A DNA stretch of 40,783 nucleotides from DATKZS01 sp035527835 [NCBI: bacterium] (GTDB lineage: Bacteria > RBG-13-61-14): assembly GCA_035527835.1 (NCBI GenBank), contig DATKZS010000224.1, positions 1-40,783 of the forward strand, in the 5' to 3' direction. Within the stretch, counting starts at the first letter, position 1; each line of letters starts with the position of its first letter. Of the stretch, positions 1 through 7,863 are shown piece by piece. The notes below the pieces were generated by a model. That model had not been told where the DNA came from and ran no database searches. It worked only from the letters and a program-made list of their open reading frames with translations. The translations under genes were made by a program, and so were the position numbers.

Positions 1-137
1 GCTTGGCGAACCGGCCGACGGGAGCGCCAAGCAAGAAACATTCGCACCCAAGCCCTCTTAAAATCGTGTTTAAAAATAATCCTTGGCGCTCTTGGCGTCT
101 TGGCGGTTCTCCGGTCCGTTTATTTTGGACAGCACTG
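1..137. repeat. Truncated copy of the CGCCAAG palindromic element
   Basis: This stretch is the reverse complement of 12093-12229 with 4 mismatches that I can count in 137 positions (about 97% identity). It carries the spaced words CTTGGCG, CTTGGCGTC and TTGGCGG, and a terminal TTTTGGACAGCACTG end. The other half of the element would lie before base 1, so the copy is cut by the window edge. Nothing in it looks coding. By comparison with the complete copy it is probably a non-autonomous mobile repeat. Confidence 0.85.
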
Positions 138-358
138 ATAAGAAAATGAATAACAAGGATGCCAAGAATTTTAAGGATAAATTCCAGACTCTTTCTTATG
201 GTTCATCCGGTTAAACGACAGGTGGATGGATTACTTTCAACTCCGGTTATTCAATCTCCACGAGCAGACCCGCTCTTTAACCGGATGAACCGAAAAAATG
301 TCAATAAAAAATTCTCTCCGCGTTCTCTGCGTCTCCACGGTATTTTCAATGTCTCACT
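138..358. repeat. Intergenic repeat mosaic downstream of the macroglobulin gene
   Basis: Three repeat pieces fill this gap. At 145-200 lies an AACAAGGATGCCAAG-type repeat that matches the minus strand of 25103-25170 closely. At 200-215 and 276-291 a perfect 16-bp inverted repeat (GGTTCATCCGGTTAAA and its complement) can form a hairpin with a 60-nt loop. At about 306-345 there is a half copy of the CTCTGCGTCTC family. The same AACAAGGATG plus CTCTGCG pairing occurs at 25103-25205, again just past the 3' end of a minus-strand gene. No gene is supported here. Confidence 0.7.
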
Positions 359-3300
359 CTATTTAGTTACCTCGATGGGCACCGGCTTGACCTCGGCCTT
401 GCGGTCCGGGTTGTAGTATTCGTAGACCGTGGACTTGGGCGTCTGGGCCTTGACCGGGAACTTGGCCTTGAGCTGGTAGGAGAAGGTGAGCGGCTTCCCG
501 GCCTCCATGCGGCGGACGTACACGGTGATCTGGCGGCCGGTGGCGGTGTACTTCTCGATGGTGTTCTTTCCCTTGAGCCGGTCCAGGGCGTCGGGGACCA
601 GGCTGAACCCGGGGGGGATGCCGAGGTCGAGGATGACCATGTCGGTGGCCTTGTCGCCGTGGTAGGCCGCGGTGACGGAGGCGGTGAGCAGGTCGTCGGC
701 TTTGAGCTTGGCGCGGTCGTACTTGAGGTCCAGGGAAAGGAGCGGCTTCTGCTCCATCTTCTTCACGCGGTCCCACGGCACGTAATAGATGCCCACGACC
801 TGGTACATGAGGCCGAGGTCCGGCGGCGCCTGGAGGTCCACCGTGTGCCGGCCCGTGGCGGTCTGGTCCTTGAAGTCAATCAGGCGCAGCACGTCGGAAT
901 TCTCCGGCGTGATGCTCACCGTCTCCTTGCGGTCCTTTAAAGACACGACCACGTCGCCGCGGACGTTGGGGGCCTTGCCTTCCTCGGCGGCGAGCAGGGC
1001 CTTCATGGAGAGCACGGTGGCCTGGGTGGACTGGAAGGTCCCGAACGCGTCCTTCTGCTGGCTGATCCAGGCGAGCCCCTTGTTAACGGTCGGGGCATAC
1101 ATGCCGGCCTTGACCATGGCGTAGAGAATCAAAGAGGTCGTCTCGATCGAGGCGGAGCGGCCGTCGCCGTTGACCGCGGTCTTGCCCTTGGGCTCCCAGT
1201 GAATGGTGCCGGTCTTTTGGTCCTCGATCTTGATGCCGTCGAGGCGGCGGAGCAGGTCCTTGGCGTCGGCGTCGTCCCTGTTCGCGCTGACCAGGGCGTT
1301 CACGGCGAGCGCGAGCGTGTAGGCGTCGCTGATGTTCTTCAGGTTGGCCTTGAGGTACGCGATGGCTTTTTGGGTCGCCTCGCCCTTGTAGCCGGTGTCG
1401 GCGAGCGCCCAGGCGATGTAAGCGGTGTTGAGCTCGGTCGAGCGCGAGAAGTCGTCGCCGGACAGGGTCTCCAGCCAATGCTCGACCGGCTTCCACGACC
1501 CGTCCTTTTCCTGCTGGGACGCGAGCCAGTTCTGGGTTCTGGTGATCACGGTCTCGTCAATGTTATAGACCTTGCTCATGTCGGAGAACTCCATGAGCCC
1601 GTAGGCGGTGAGCACCTTGTTGGCGGGCGGGTTGCCGAACCACTCGAAGCCGCCGCCCGGGACCTCGAACGAGAGCAGCCGCTGGTAGCCCAGGTTGATG
1701 AAGCCCTCGGCCTTCATCTGCAGGTCGGGCTTGATGATCTTGGATTTTTTCATGTAGGCCAGGACCATGACGTTGGGGTAGGTAATGGAGGTGGTCTGCT
1801 CGAAGCAGCCGGACGGCATGCGGAAGATGCCGTCCAGGCCCTCGACCACCGAGGCGAACACGCCGGGGTAGATTTTTACCATGACGCGGCTGGCGTCGTT
1901 GATGGCGAATTCCGGGACCTCGATGGTCTCGGCGAGCGGGCCGGTGATGCGGCCGTTCCTCACGACCTCCATGCGCAGCCCGTTCGGGACCACGTCCACG
2001 CTCCTTTTGATGGCGTCGCTCATCTTGCTGCCCACCGCGTAAACCGTGAGAGTATGCTTGCCGACCTTGATGGCCTTGACCCGGAAATAGCGCACGTCCA
2101 CCTGGCCCGAGGACAGCGTGAGCGTCTGCTTGGACTCGCTGAGCAGGTCAAAGCCGTCGTGCTCGCGGACTTCGAGGGTGATGCGCTGCGACCCGGGCAG
2201 ATAGTTATACACGGCCACCGGCACCTCCACCTCGTCGCCCTGCGTGAGCGCGACCGGGAAGTCAATGTCCACGAAAAAGTCCTGGAACACGCGGATGCCG
2301 GAAGCGGCGGACCCGACCAGGCCGTCCGAGGAATGGCCGAGCGCGGTCAAGCGCCAGGTGGTGATCGAATCGGCCATGGGGATGGTGAGCGAGGCCTTGC
2401 CAAAGGGATCGGTGATCAGCGCCGGCGCCCACCACAGGGTCTCCGGGAAATACTCGCGCACGCGGATGCCGGGCGCGGCTTTGTCTCCGTCTTTGCCGCC
2501 GTTCGCCTTGCGGGGGGCCTCGCCGGAGGCGGGCGGCGCCATCGCGGGCATGGCCATGGCTTGTTCCTTCATCATCACGTCACCGGCGGCGCCGAGCGCC
2601 CGCATTAATTTCCATCCGCCGCGGCCTTCATCTTCCCATCCTCCTCCCCATCCCATCTGGTTCAGGTAGGGCAGGCGGGCGTAAAGGTAGGGATCGGAGA
2701 CGTCGTCGCCGGTGCCGGCCTTGCCGTCGGGCCCCGCGGACTTGATCTCGTAATACTTGAACAGGTCGCTGTAAGGATTGGCCGCGGGCTTATCGAGACG
2801 CTTCACGATGTAGCCCTTGCCCCAGGGGTCAACGCTCATGGCCTGGTCCAGGTACTTTTTCTCCACCAGCGCGTCCATGATGTCGGGCGGCAGGTCTTTG
2901 AGCTCTCCGCCCTCGAACATCTTGTCGAGCCATGACTGCTGCTCCGCGCCGTAATAATTTTGCAGCCCGTTGTAGATCATCATGATGCGGTATGAAGCCA
3001 CGCCGCCGGCCACGGTGTTCAGGTCAAGCGCGGGGTCGAGCGTGGTGAGCATGGCCGGGTCGTAGGGAGAGCCGAAGGAGTCATAGGCGTACTGCTTGTC
3101 GAGCGCCTTGTCCGCGACCATCTGGGCGGCCACGTCCTTTTTATATTGCCACTTTCCGCCCCGGGCCTTTTCCAGGAACGGGTGAGCATAGGCGTAGGTA
3201 AAGAAGGAGTAGGCGAATGTCTGGAAGTTCTGCTGCTCCTTTTGCATGCGGTCCTTGGCCGGGTTCTCCTCCCAGCCGGGCGCCGTGGGCTTTTCCACGC

Positions 3301-5245
3301 CGGCCAGCAGGACGCGCATGACCTTGTCGCGTTTGTTCATGGCGTCGCCCCGGTCCTGGATCAGCGACTCGACGCTCTGGCCGCCGGGCGCGAAGTGGAT
3401 CTCGTAGCGCGGCTTGGCCAGCTCCTTTTCCAGCGTGAAGTAGACCTTCAAGAGGCCGGGCTGCATGTCCTGGATCGCGAACACGCTCTCGTCCACCACC
3501 GAGACGCCGAGCGCCGCGGCGTGGCCCTGGCCCTTTTTGTCCGTCACCTTGAACACCAGCCTGGCCTCCTCTCCCGGCCGGTAGGTGTCCTTGTCCAGCG
3601 ACACGGCGATGTTGAGGTCGTCGCTCTGCTCGACGTAGATGACCTTGGTGTCGCGCATGATCTCGCCGGAGGGCAGGATCACGTAGGCGTGCAGCTCGAT
3701 GGTTCCGAAGAGGTCGGGCCCGATGGCGACGCGCTCCGCGGCCTTGCCGTCGCTGAACTCAAGGGAGCGGGTGAGCACGGTGCGCGTGTTTTTGATCACG
3801 TCGAGGTAAACGCTGCCTTTTTGCATGGTGGAGAGCACGGTGACGTTCATGTCGTTGCCGGCGGTGTAGATGGCGCGGTCGGTTGAAAGGAGCACGTTGT
3901 CGCGGAGGTTGTCGGCGGAGAGCTCGCGCGAGACCTCGACCCGGCGGCCCTGCTTGTCCTGGGCCGATGCGGTGACGGGCAGGCTGAACTTGCCGTCGGG
4001 CGCGCGCTTGAAGTCCTCGGCCTTGGGCGTCACGAAAAACTCGGCGATGCCGGTGTCGTCGCTCGGGACGTTGAACTCTTTGCCCGTAACGCTGAGCTTC
4101 ACGGTGGCGGCGACCGGCTGGTCGTCGGGCGTGGTGACCACCGCGTAGATTCTGTTCTCGACGCCGGGGATGAGCCGTCCGGCCTCCGGAACCAGCTCGA
4201 GGCGGAGGTCGGCGCTTGCGACCTTGCGCTGGACCATGGCGGTTTCGGAGTGCTTGGCGTTGTCCGTGACCTCGGCGTCCAGCTTCACGAAGGCGTCGCC
4301 CTGTTCGAGCGGCTGGCCCGCGAAGTAATCGGGCAGCGTGATCTCGAACTCGAAGTTGCCGGAGGCATCGGTCTTGCCAATGGCCTCGGCCACGGCGTGG
4401 AACTCGAAGTCGAACGCCTGCGCCGTGACCTTTACCTGGCCGCCGTCAATCGGCTTGCCGAAAAAATAGTTGGCTTTCACGGTGCCGGTGAGCTTTTCGC
4501 CGGGCCGGTAGAACTGCTTGTTGGTGTCGAGCGTGACCTTGAACTTGGGCAGCACGTAGCGCTTGATCGTGACCATGCGCTCGACCTCGCGGTCGCCCAC
4601 CTTCGCCCGCACCGTGTAGTCGCCGAGCCGGATCTCGTCCGCGAGCTGGAAGTCGCCGCTGAAGATGCCGTAGGCGTCGGTGTCGCCCAGCTTCTTGAAG
4701 ACCTTGTTGCCCTGCGGGTCCTCGACCTCGATGGTCACCCTGGTTTTAGCGACCGGCCGGAGATCCGCGAGCCGGAGCGCGACCGCCCGCATGTGGATGA
4801 GCTGGCCCGGCTGGTACAGAGGCTTGTCCAGAGAGAGCAGGATGTTGTAGTGCGGCGCGAGCTTGGCCGCGTGCTTCTTCTCGACCTGGCCCAGCGCCGA
4901 AGAGACCCTAACCGCGAGTTCGTAGTCGTCGGACGCCGGTACATCCGGCACCCGCGCGCTCTCGCTCACCGTGCCGTCCCGGTCGGTCCTGGCCTTGATG
5001 AGCCGCTTGTTCACGCCCTTGCCAATGAGCCACACCTCCACGTCCGCGCCCTGTAATGGCCGCGATTCCTGAAGGCCGGTGGCCTCCATCACCACCACGC
5101 GAAAAGCCGCGGGTGAGCCCGGATCCAGCTCGTCCGGCGCCGAGATGAACACGTCCTGCACGGCGGCGGGCTTGGACGCGACGGACACATTCAGGCCGGC
5201 CACCGCGGCCAACAGCATCGCCAATAAAACAACAACTCTCTTCAT
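359..5245 (-). CDS. Secreted alpha-2-macroglobulin family protein with intact thioester
   Basis: A 1628-residue broad-range protease-trap protein of the bacterial alpha-2-macroglobulin family, predicted to act in the periplasm or outside the cell. Residues 1-24 form a signal peptide (MKR, then a Val/Leu/Ala core) without a lipobox Cys. Macroglobulin-type beta domains follow (the KPLYQPGQ motif near 140; FYRPGEKL near 245; YRPGEEA near 555). The thioester site PSGCFEQ is complete, with Cys1147 and Gln1150, followed by an alpha-helical thioester domain to about 1410 and a receptor-binding-like C-terminus. Between about 600 and 930, the bait-like region, there is an insertion; residues 800-850 read like the C-terminus of a GspG pseudopilin (DPWG, then GPDGKAGTGDD). 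The start is fixed by AAAGGAGG nine bases upstream. The usual partner pbpC is not in the window. Function is inferred from the family. Confidence 0.93.
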   Translation of the reverse strand: MKRVVVLLAMLLAAVAGLNVSVASKPAAVQDVFISAPDELDPGSPAAFRVVVMEATGLQESRPLQGADVEVWLIGKGVNKRLIKARTDRDGTVSESARVPDVPASDDYELAVRVSSALGQVEKKHAAKLAPHYNILLSLDKPLYQPGQLIHMRAVALRLADLRPVAKTRVTIEVEDPQGNKVFKKLGDTDAYGIFSGDFQLADEIRLGDYTVRAKVGDREVERMVTIKRYVLPKFKVTLDTNKQFYRPGEKLTGTVKANYFFGKPIDGGQVKVTAQAFDFEFHAVAEAIGKTDASGNFEFEITLPDYFAGQPLEQGDAFVKLDAEVTDNAKHSETAMVQRKVASADLRLELVPEAGRLIPGVENRIYAVVTTPDDQPVAATVKLSVTGKEFNVPSDDTGIAEFFVTPKAEDFKRAPDGKFSLPVTASAQDKQGRRVEVSRELSADNLRDNVLLSTDRAIYTAGNDMNVTVLSTMQKGSVYLDVIKNTRTVLTRSLEFSDGKAAERVAIGPDLFGTIELHAYVILPSGEIMRDTKVIYVEQSDDLNIAVSLDKDTYRPGEEARLVFKVTDKKGQGHAAALGVSVVDESVFAIQDMQPGLLKVYFTLEKELAKPRYEIHFAPGGQSVESLIQDRGDAMNKRDKVMRVLLAGVEKPTAPGWEENPAKDRMQKEQQNFQTFAYSFFTYAYAHPFLEKARGGKWQYKKDVAAQMVADKALDKQYAYDSFGSPYDPAMLTTLDPALDLNTVAGGVASYRIMMIYNGLQNYYGAEQQSWLDKMFEGGELKDLPPDIMDALVEKKYLDQAMSVDPWGKGYIVKRLDKPAANPYSDLFKYYEIKSAGPDGKAGTGDDVSDPYLYARLPYLNQMGWGGGWEDEGRGGWKLMRALGAAGDVMMKEQAMAMPAMAPPASGEAPRKANGGKDGDKAAPGIRVREYFPETLWWAPALITDPFGKASLTIPMADSITTWRLTALGHSSDGLVGSAASGIRVFQDFFVDIDFPVALTQGDEVEVPVAVYNYLPGSQRITLEVREHDGFDLLSESKQTLTLSSGQVDVRYFRVKAIKVGKHTLTVYAVGSKMSDAIKRSVDVVPNGLRMEVVRNGRITGPLAETIEVPEFAINDASRVMVKIYPGVFASVVEGLDGIFRMPSGCFEQTTSITYPNVMVLAYMKKSKIIKPDLQMKAEGFINLGYQRLLSFEVPGGGFEWFGNPPANKVLTAYGLMEFSDMSKVYNIDETVITRTQNWLASQQEKDGSWKPVEHWLETLSGDDFSRSTELNTAYIAWALADTGYKGEATQKAIAYLKANLKNISDAYTLALAVNALVSANRDDADAKDLLRRLDGIKIEDQKTGTIHWEPKGKTAVNGDGRSASIETTSLILYAMVKAGMYAPTVNKGLAWISQQKDAFGTFQSTQATVLSMKALLAAEEGKAPNVRGDVVVSLKDRKETVSITPENSDVLRLIDFKDQTATGRHTVDLQAPPDLGLMYQVVGIYYVPWDRVKKMEQKPLLSLDLKYDRAKLKADDLLTASVTAAYHGDKATDMVILDLGIPPGFSLVPDALDRLKGKNTIEKYTATGRQITVYVRRMEAGKPLTFSYQLKAKFPVKAQTPKSTVYEYYNPDRKAEVKPVPIEVTK

Positions 5246-5300
5246 GGCATCAAGCCTCCTTTGCTCGGTCTTGGAAAATTCACGGGTCCCCTATCCGATC

Positions 5301-5331
5301 ATCATACCACGCTCCGCTCGGCGATTTTCAA
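5301..5331 (-). promoter_or_regulatory. Probable sigma-70 promoter of the macroglobulin gene
   Basis: On the minus strand TTGAAA (5331-5326) is followed after 19 bases by TATGAT (5306-5301), preceded by TGG, which makes an extended -10 (TGGTATGAT). The long spacer is compensated by the extended -10. The transcript would have a leader of about 50 nt with a strong Shine-Dalgarno. Confidence 0.45.
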
Positions 5332-5436
5332 TCCGGGGCGCGGGGATCGAGATCGTTGCTCATGTAAAACGGACGGCGGGCGGGAAAGTTTTAAGGGGCA
5401 TGGAAAGTTGCGGATAGGTAGAGCAGGTGTAGAGCA

Positions 5437-5459
5437 AGCCCGATTCATCGGGCTTTTTT
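5437..5459 (+). terminator. Hairpin plus T-run, intrinsic-terminator-like
   Basis: AGCCCGAT and ATCGGGCT form an 8-bp stem followed by TTTTT on the plus strand. No plus-strand gene ends here, so it may block readthrough toward the opposite strand or be one of the local palindromic repeats. Confidence 0.5.
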
Positions 5460-5691
5460 CTCCGGCGTGCAGGCCCGCCATTTATGGCGGGTATAGAGCG
5501 GCGAAAAGGTACAGGAAGGGCGTTTTAACGTCCTTGCCTTGCCCTGGCTTTAGCCGCCGGATAAATCCTCTGTTTCGAGAATCCCGTTAAAACGGGGTCC
5601 GGGCACGGGTTGCAAACCCGTGCTACCACCCTCGCTAAAGCACGGGCCTATACCAAGGCCCAAGGCCGGTGAACCGGCCTTCTCTGGTCTC
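5460..5691. repeat. Cluster of short GC hairpins between two minus-strand genes
   Basis: Consecutive small palindromes occupy the gap: GCCCGCCAT/ATGGCGGGT near 5469, CGTTTTAACG near 5520, CCCGTTTTAACGGG-like near 5583, GCACGGG/CCCGTGC around 5605-5625, and AAGGCCGGT/ACCGGCCTT near 5660-5680. They resemble REP-type transcript-end hairpins. The gene at 5692-7302 reads into this region, so they may cap its mRNA. No coding region is seen. Confidence 0.5.
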
Positions 5692-7302
5692 CTATTTGCC
5701 CCGCGCGCCTTTTTCCCGTTCCAGGATTTTATTCGCGGCCGTGACGCCGGAGCGCATGACCCCGTTCTGGCCGGCGGCGTTGGTCCAGGCGCCGGCGAGG
5801 AAGAGGTTGGGGATGGGGGTTTGCTGGGGCAGTCTTTTGCCTTTCTGGTCCATGGCGCTGTCCCAGCCGTAGACCGCGCCTTTCGGGTTCAGGGTGAAGT
5901 GTTCCATGGTCCGGGGCGAGCCTACTTCCATGACCTCGACGTGCGAGCTAAGGCCCGGCAGGATCTTCTCCGCCCGCCGGACCAGGATTAGCGCGACCTC
6001 TTCCTTCAGGGCCTTGTACTTTTCGTAGCTCTCGTTTTCGTGCCAGCCGTTTTGCCAGTCGTAGGGCATGTAGGTGGTGATGCCGATGACGTTCTTTCCT
6101 TCAGGCGCCGCGCCCGGGTCCACCACGGAGTAGTTGACCAGGGCATAACCCACTTTTTCGGGGACGCCTTCCCGGCCGTAAGAAAAGCCTTCCATCGTGT
6201 CATAGGTTTCCGCGACGGAAATGCAATGGGCGCGGCCGAAGATCGGCCGGTAGTCATAGTCCACGCCCAGGTAAACCTGGAAGATGGAGGGGCCGATGCG
6301 GAGAGAGTCGAGCTGGGCCAGATATTCCGGCGGCAGGTTCTCGCGGCCCACCAGCTTGTTCATGGTGTCCGGGGCATTGGCGTTGGATACCACGTAGCGC
6401 GCGCGATACTCGCGGCCGTCCCTGGTCTGCACCGCGGCCGCGCGGCCGTTTTCGATCACGATCTTTGTCACCAGGCTTCCGGTCTCGACCTTGCCGCCGT
6501 TCTCCTCGATCACCTTTGCCAGAGCATTCGACACCGCCTGCGAGCCGCCCACGACGTACCAGGCGCCGCCGTAATGGTAGCTGGCCCACATGCCCAGGAA
6601 TTCCTCGGCCGGATAGTCCTCGGGCGGAACGCCGGCATAGTTACAGAGCCAGGTGAAGACGGCCCGGAGCTTGGGGTCGTGAATGTAATTGTCCATCATC
6701 CGGGAGAGGCTCTTTTTGGAATACTTTTTCATGGGCCATAGGGCAAGCGGGTGCTTGAGCAGCGTCATGCCGGCTGTTTTCTGATCACCGGATTGCAGGG
6801 CGATCAGCGCCTGGATGGCGTAACCCATGTTGTCCATGGTGCGAAAGAGCTTCTCGATGCCTTTCTTTTCCTGCGGGAACTGCGCGATGAGCAGGGCCTT
6901 GTATTTTACGGGGTCAGTTGGAACGTCCATGGTGAAGTCCGGGTAGATGGCGCGGTAAAATGGGTCCAGCTCGACGAGCTTGACCTTGTCGAGGATGCCC
7001 AGCTCGCGGAACAGCGGCCGGTTCATGCCGAAGTCCTGGTTCAATCCGTCCAGGGCGTGGAGCGAGACCTCGAAGACATAGGGCGGCCGCTCGAAGGCCG
7101 TCATGTATCCGCCCACCTTGTCATGCTGCTCCAGGACCAGGACCTTCATCCCGGCCCGCGCCAGCTTGGCCGCCGCGCCCAGGCCGCCGCCCCCGGCGCC
7201 GACCACGACCACGTCGTACTCGATAGCCGCCGAGCTCCGAAGCTGCCGCGAAAACACGAAGCAGACCAGCACGGCCATCAAGATCAGCAACAATCGTTTC
7301 AT
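5692..7302 (-). CDS. Membrane-anchored phytoene dehydrogenase / retinol saturase-like flavoprotein
   Basis: A 536-residue FAD-dependent oxidoreductase of the phytoene desaturase / carotenoid isomerase / all-trans-retinol 13,14-reductase superfamily. Residues 1-26 form an N-terminal hydrophobic segment (signal anchor or signal peptide), unusual for CrtI but seen in RetSat-like proteins. The dinucleotide-binding motif VVVVGAGGGGLGAAAKLA begins near residue 31 and runs into LVLEQHDKVGGY. The C-terminal FAD motif is NLFLAGAWTNAAGQNGVM, with glycines retained. GAAGGAGTGAACCC lies just upstream of the start. No crtB or crtE neighbour is present, so a carotenoid role is not supported by context; the substrate is unknown. 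It is probably cotranscribed with the small protein gene upstream at 7542. Confidence 0.82.
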   Translation of the reverse strand: MKRLLLILMAVLVCFVFSRQLRSSAAIEYDVVVVGAGGGGLGAAAKLARAGMKVLVLEQHDKVGGYMTAFERPPYVFEVSLHALDGLNQDFGMNRPLFRELGILDKVKLVELDPFYRAIYPDFTMDVPTDPVKYKALLIAQFPQEKKGIEKLFRTMDNMGYAIQALIALQSGDQKTAGMTLLKHPLALWPMKKYSKKSLSRMMDNYIHDPKLRAVFTWLCNYAGVPPEDYPAEEFLGMWASYHYGGAWYVVGGSQAVSNALAKVIEENGGKVETGSLVTKIVIENGRAAAVQTRDGREYRARYVVSNANAPDTMNKLVGRENLPPEYLAQLDSLRIGPSIFQVYLGVDYDYRPIFGRAHCISVAETYDTMEGFSYGREGVPEKVGYALVNYSVVDPGAAPEGKNVIGITTYMPYDWQNGWHENESYEKYKALKEEVALILVRRAEKILPGLSSHVEVMEVGSPRTMEHFTLNPKGAVYGWDSAMDQKGKRLPQQTPIPNLFLAGAWTNAAGQNGVMRSGVTAANKILEREKGARGK

Positions 7303-7324
7303 GGGTTCACTCCTTCATCTGCAA

Positions 7325-7397
7325 CACAAAGAGGCACGGAGTTCACGGAGGAAAATCAGAAATTCTTCCCTCGGTGAGCTCCGCGCCTCCGTGCGAA
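7325..7397. repeat. CACGGAG-type inverted repeat
   Basis: The arm GAGGCACGGAGTTCACGGAG (about 7330-7349) faces CTCCGCGCCTCCGTGCG (about 7379-7395). The element belongs to the CACAGAG/CGCAGAG family seen also at 7730-7798, 14259-14545 and 22341-22424. It lies in the leader of the flavoprotein gene. Confidence 0.65.
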
Positions 7398-7416
7398 TCT
7401 AATTCGCTGAAAATTC

Positions 7417-7542
7417 TTATTTAGGCTCGATCGAGAAGGATTGCGTGCTGCCCTGGGCGCGGAGCTTGCGCTTTCTGGCCTGGCCCTTTTTATGGCGTTT
7501 CATTTTGCGGCGGCGGTCGGTGAATGTTTCATCGCTGACCAT
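7417..7542 (-). CDS. Small basic conserved-type protein, 41 residues
   Basis: A 41-codon reading frame: ATG at 7542, TAA at 7419-7417. The product is strongly basic, with a central run of Arg and Lys (FTDRRRKMKRHKKGQ, then KRKLRAQGS) and a short C-tail ending SIEPK. A good Shine-Dalgarno (AAGGGGGG) sits about 10 bases upstream. It lies 114 bases before the flavoprotein gene on the same strand. Composition suggests binding to nucleic acid or the ribosome, but I do not recognise a named family. The strong ribosome site, the biased composition and a candidate promoter with a structured 5' end support a real gene. Confidence 0.6.
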   Translation of the reverse strand: MVSDETFTDRRRKMKRHKKGQARKRKLRAQGSTQSFSIEPK

Positions 7543-7582
7543 GGTATGGTTACCCCCCTTTCAAGGTTTTTGCTAATAAGTG

Positions 7583-7612
7583 GAGACAGGCGGGGCCTGT
7601 CTCAAGATTATA
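7583..7612 (-). promoter_or_regulatory. -10 box and 5' hairpin of the small basic protein gene
   Basis: On the minus strand a perfect TATAAT (7612-7607) is followed directly by a perfect 9-bp stem with a 3-nt loop (GAGACAGGC and GCCTGTCTC, 7603-7583). Transcription starting 6-7 bases after the -10 would put the hairpin at the very 5' end of the mRNA. No clear -35 hexamer is visible. Confidence 0.4.
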
Positions 7613-7648
7613 TATAACACGGAAGGGCGGGAATTGCCAGTCGGCTTT

Positions 7649-7856
7649 GGAGTGCGGCGGTTGCACCGCTGCAAGCGGCACGACGCCGCACTCATTGGCG
7701 TCGCAACGCCAATAGCGCTGAATATCACCGCGGAGCCGCAGAGAACTTAGAGAATTCATTATGATATTTTTATCTCTGCGCCCTCTGCGTCTCTGCGGTT
7801 AAAAAAATCTTCCCTTACGCTCAACGCCAATGAAAGCGGCGTCGTGCCGCCGCACT
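7649..7856. repeat. MITE-like element with GGAGTGCGGCGG arms, copy 1
   Basis: The left arm 7649-7689 reads GGAGTGCGGCGG, then a 16-nt insert (TTGCACCGCTGCAAGC), then GGCACGACGCCGC. The right arm 7836-7856 is the complement of the same sequence without the insert, with one end mismatch. Inside it lies a second palindrome of the CTCTGCG family (7730-7798). A second copy with the same arm architecture lies at 21382-21560. No coding capacity. Confidence 0.75.
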
Positions 7857-7863
7857 GCAAATG

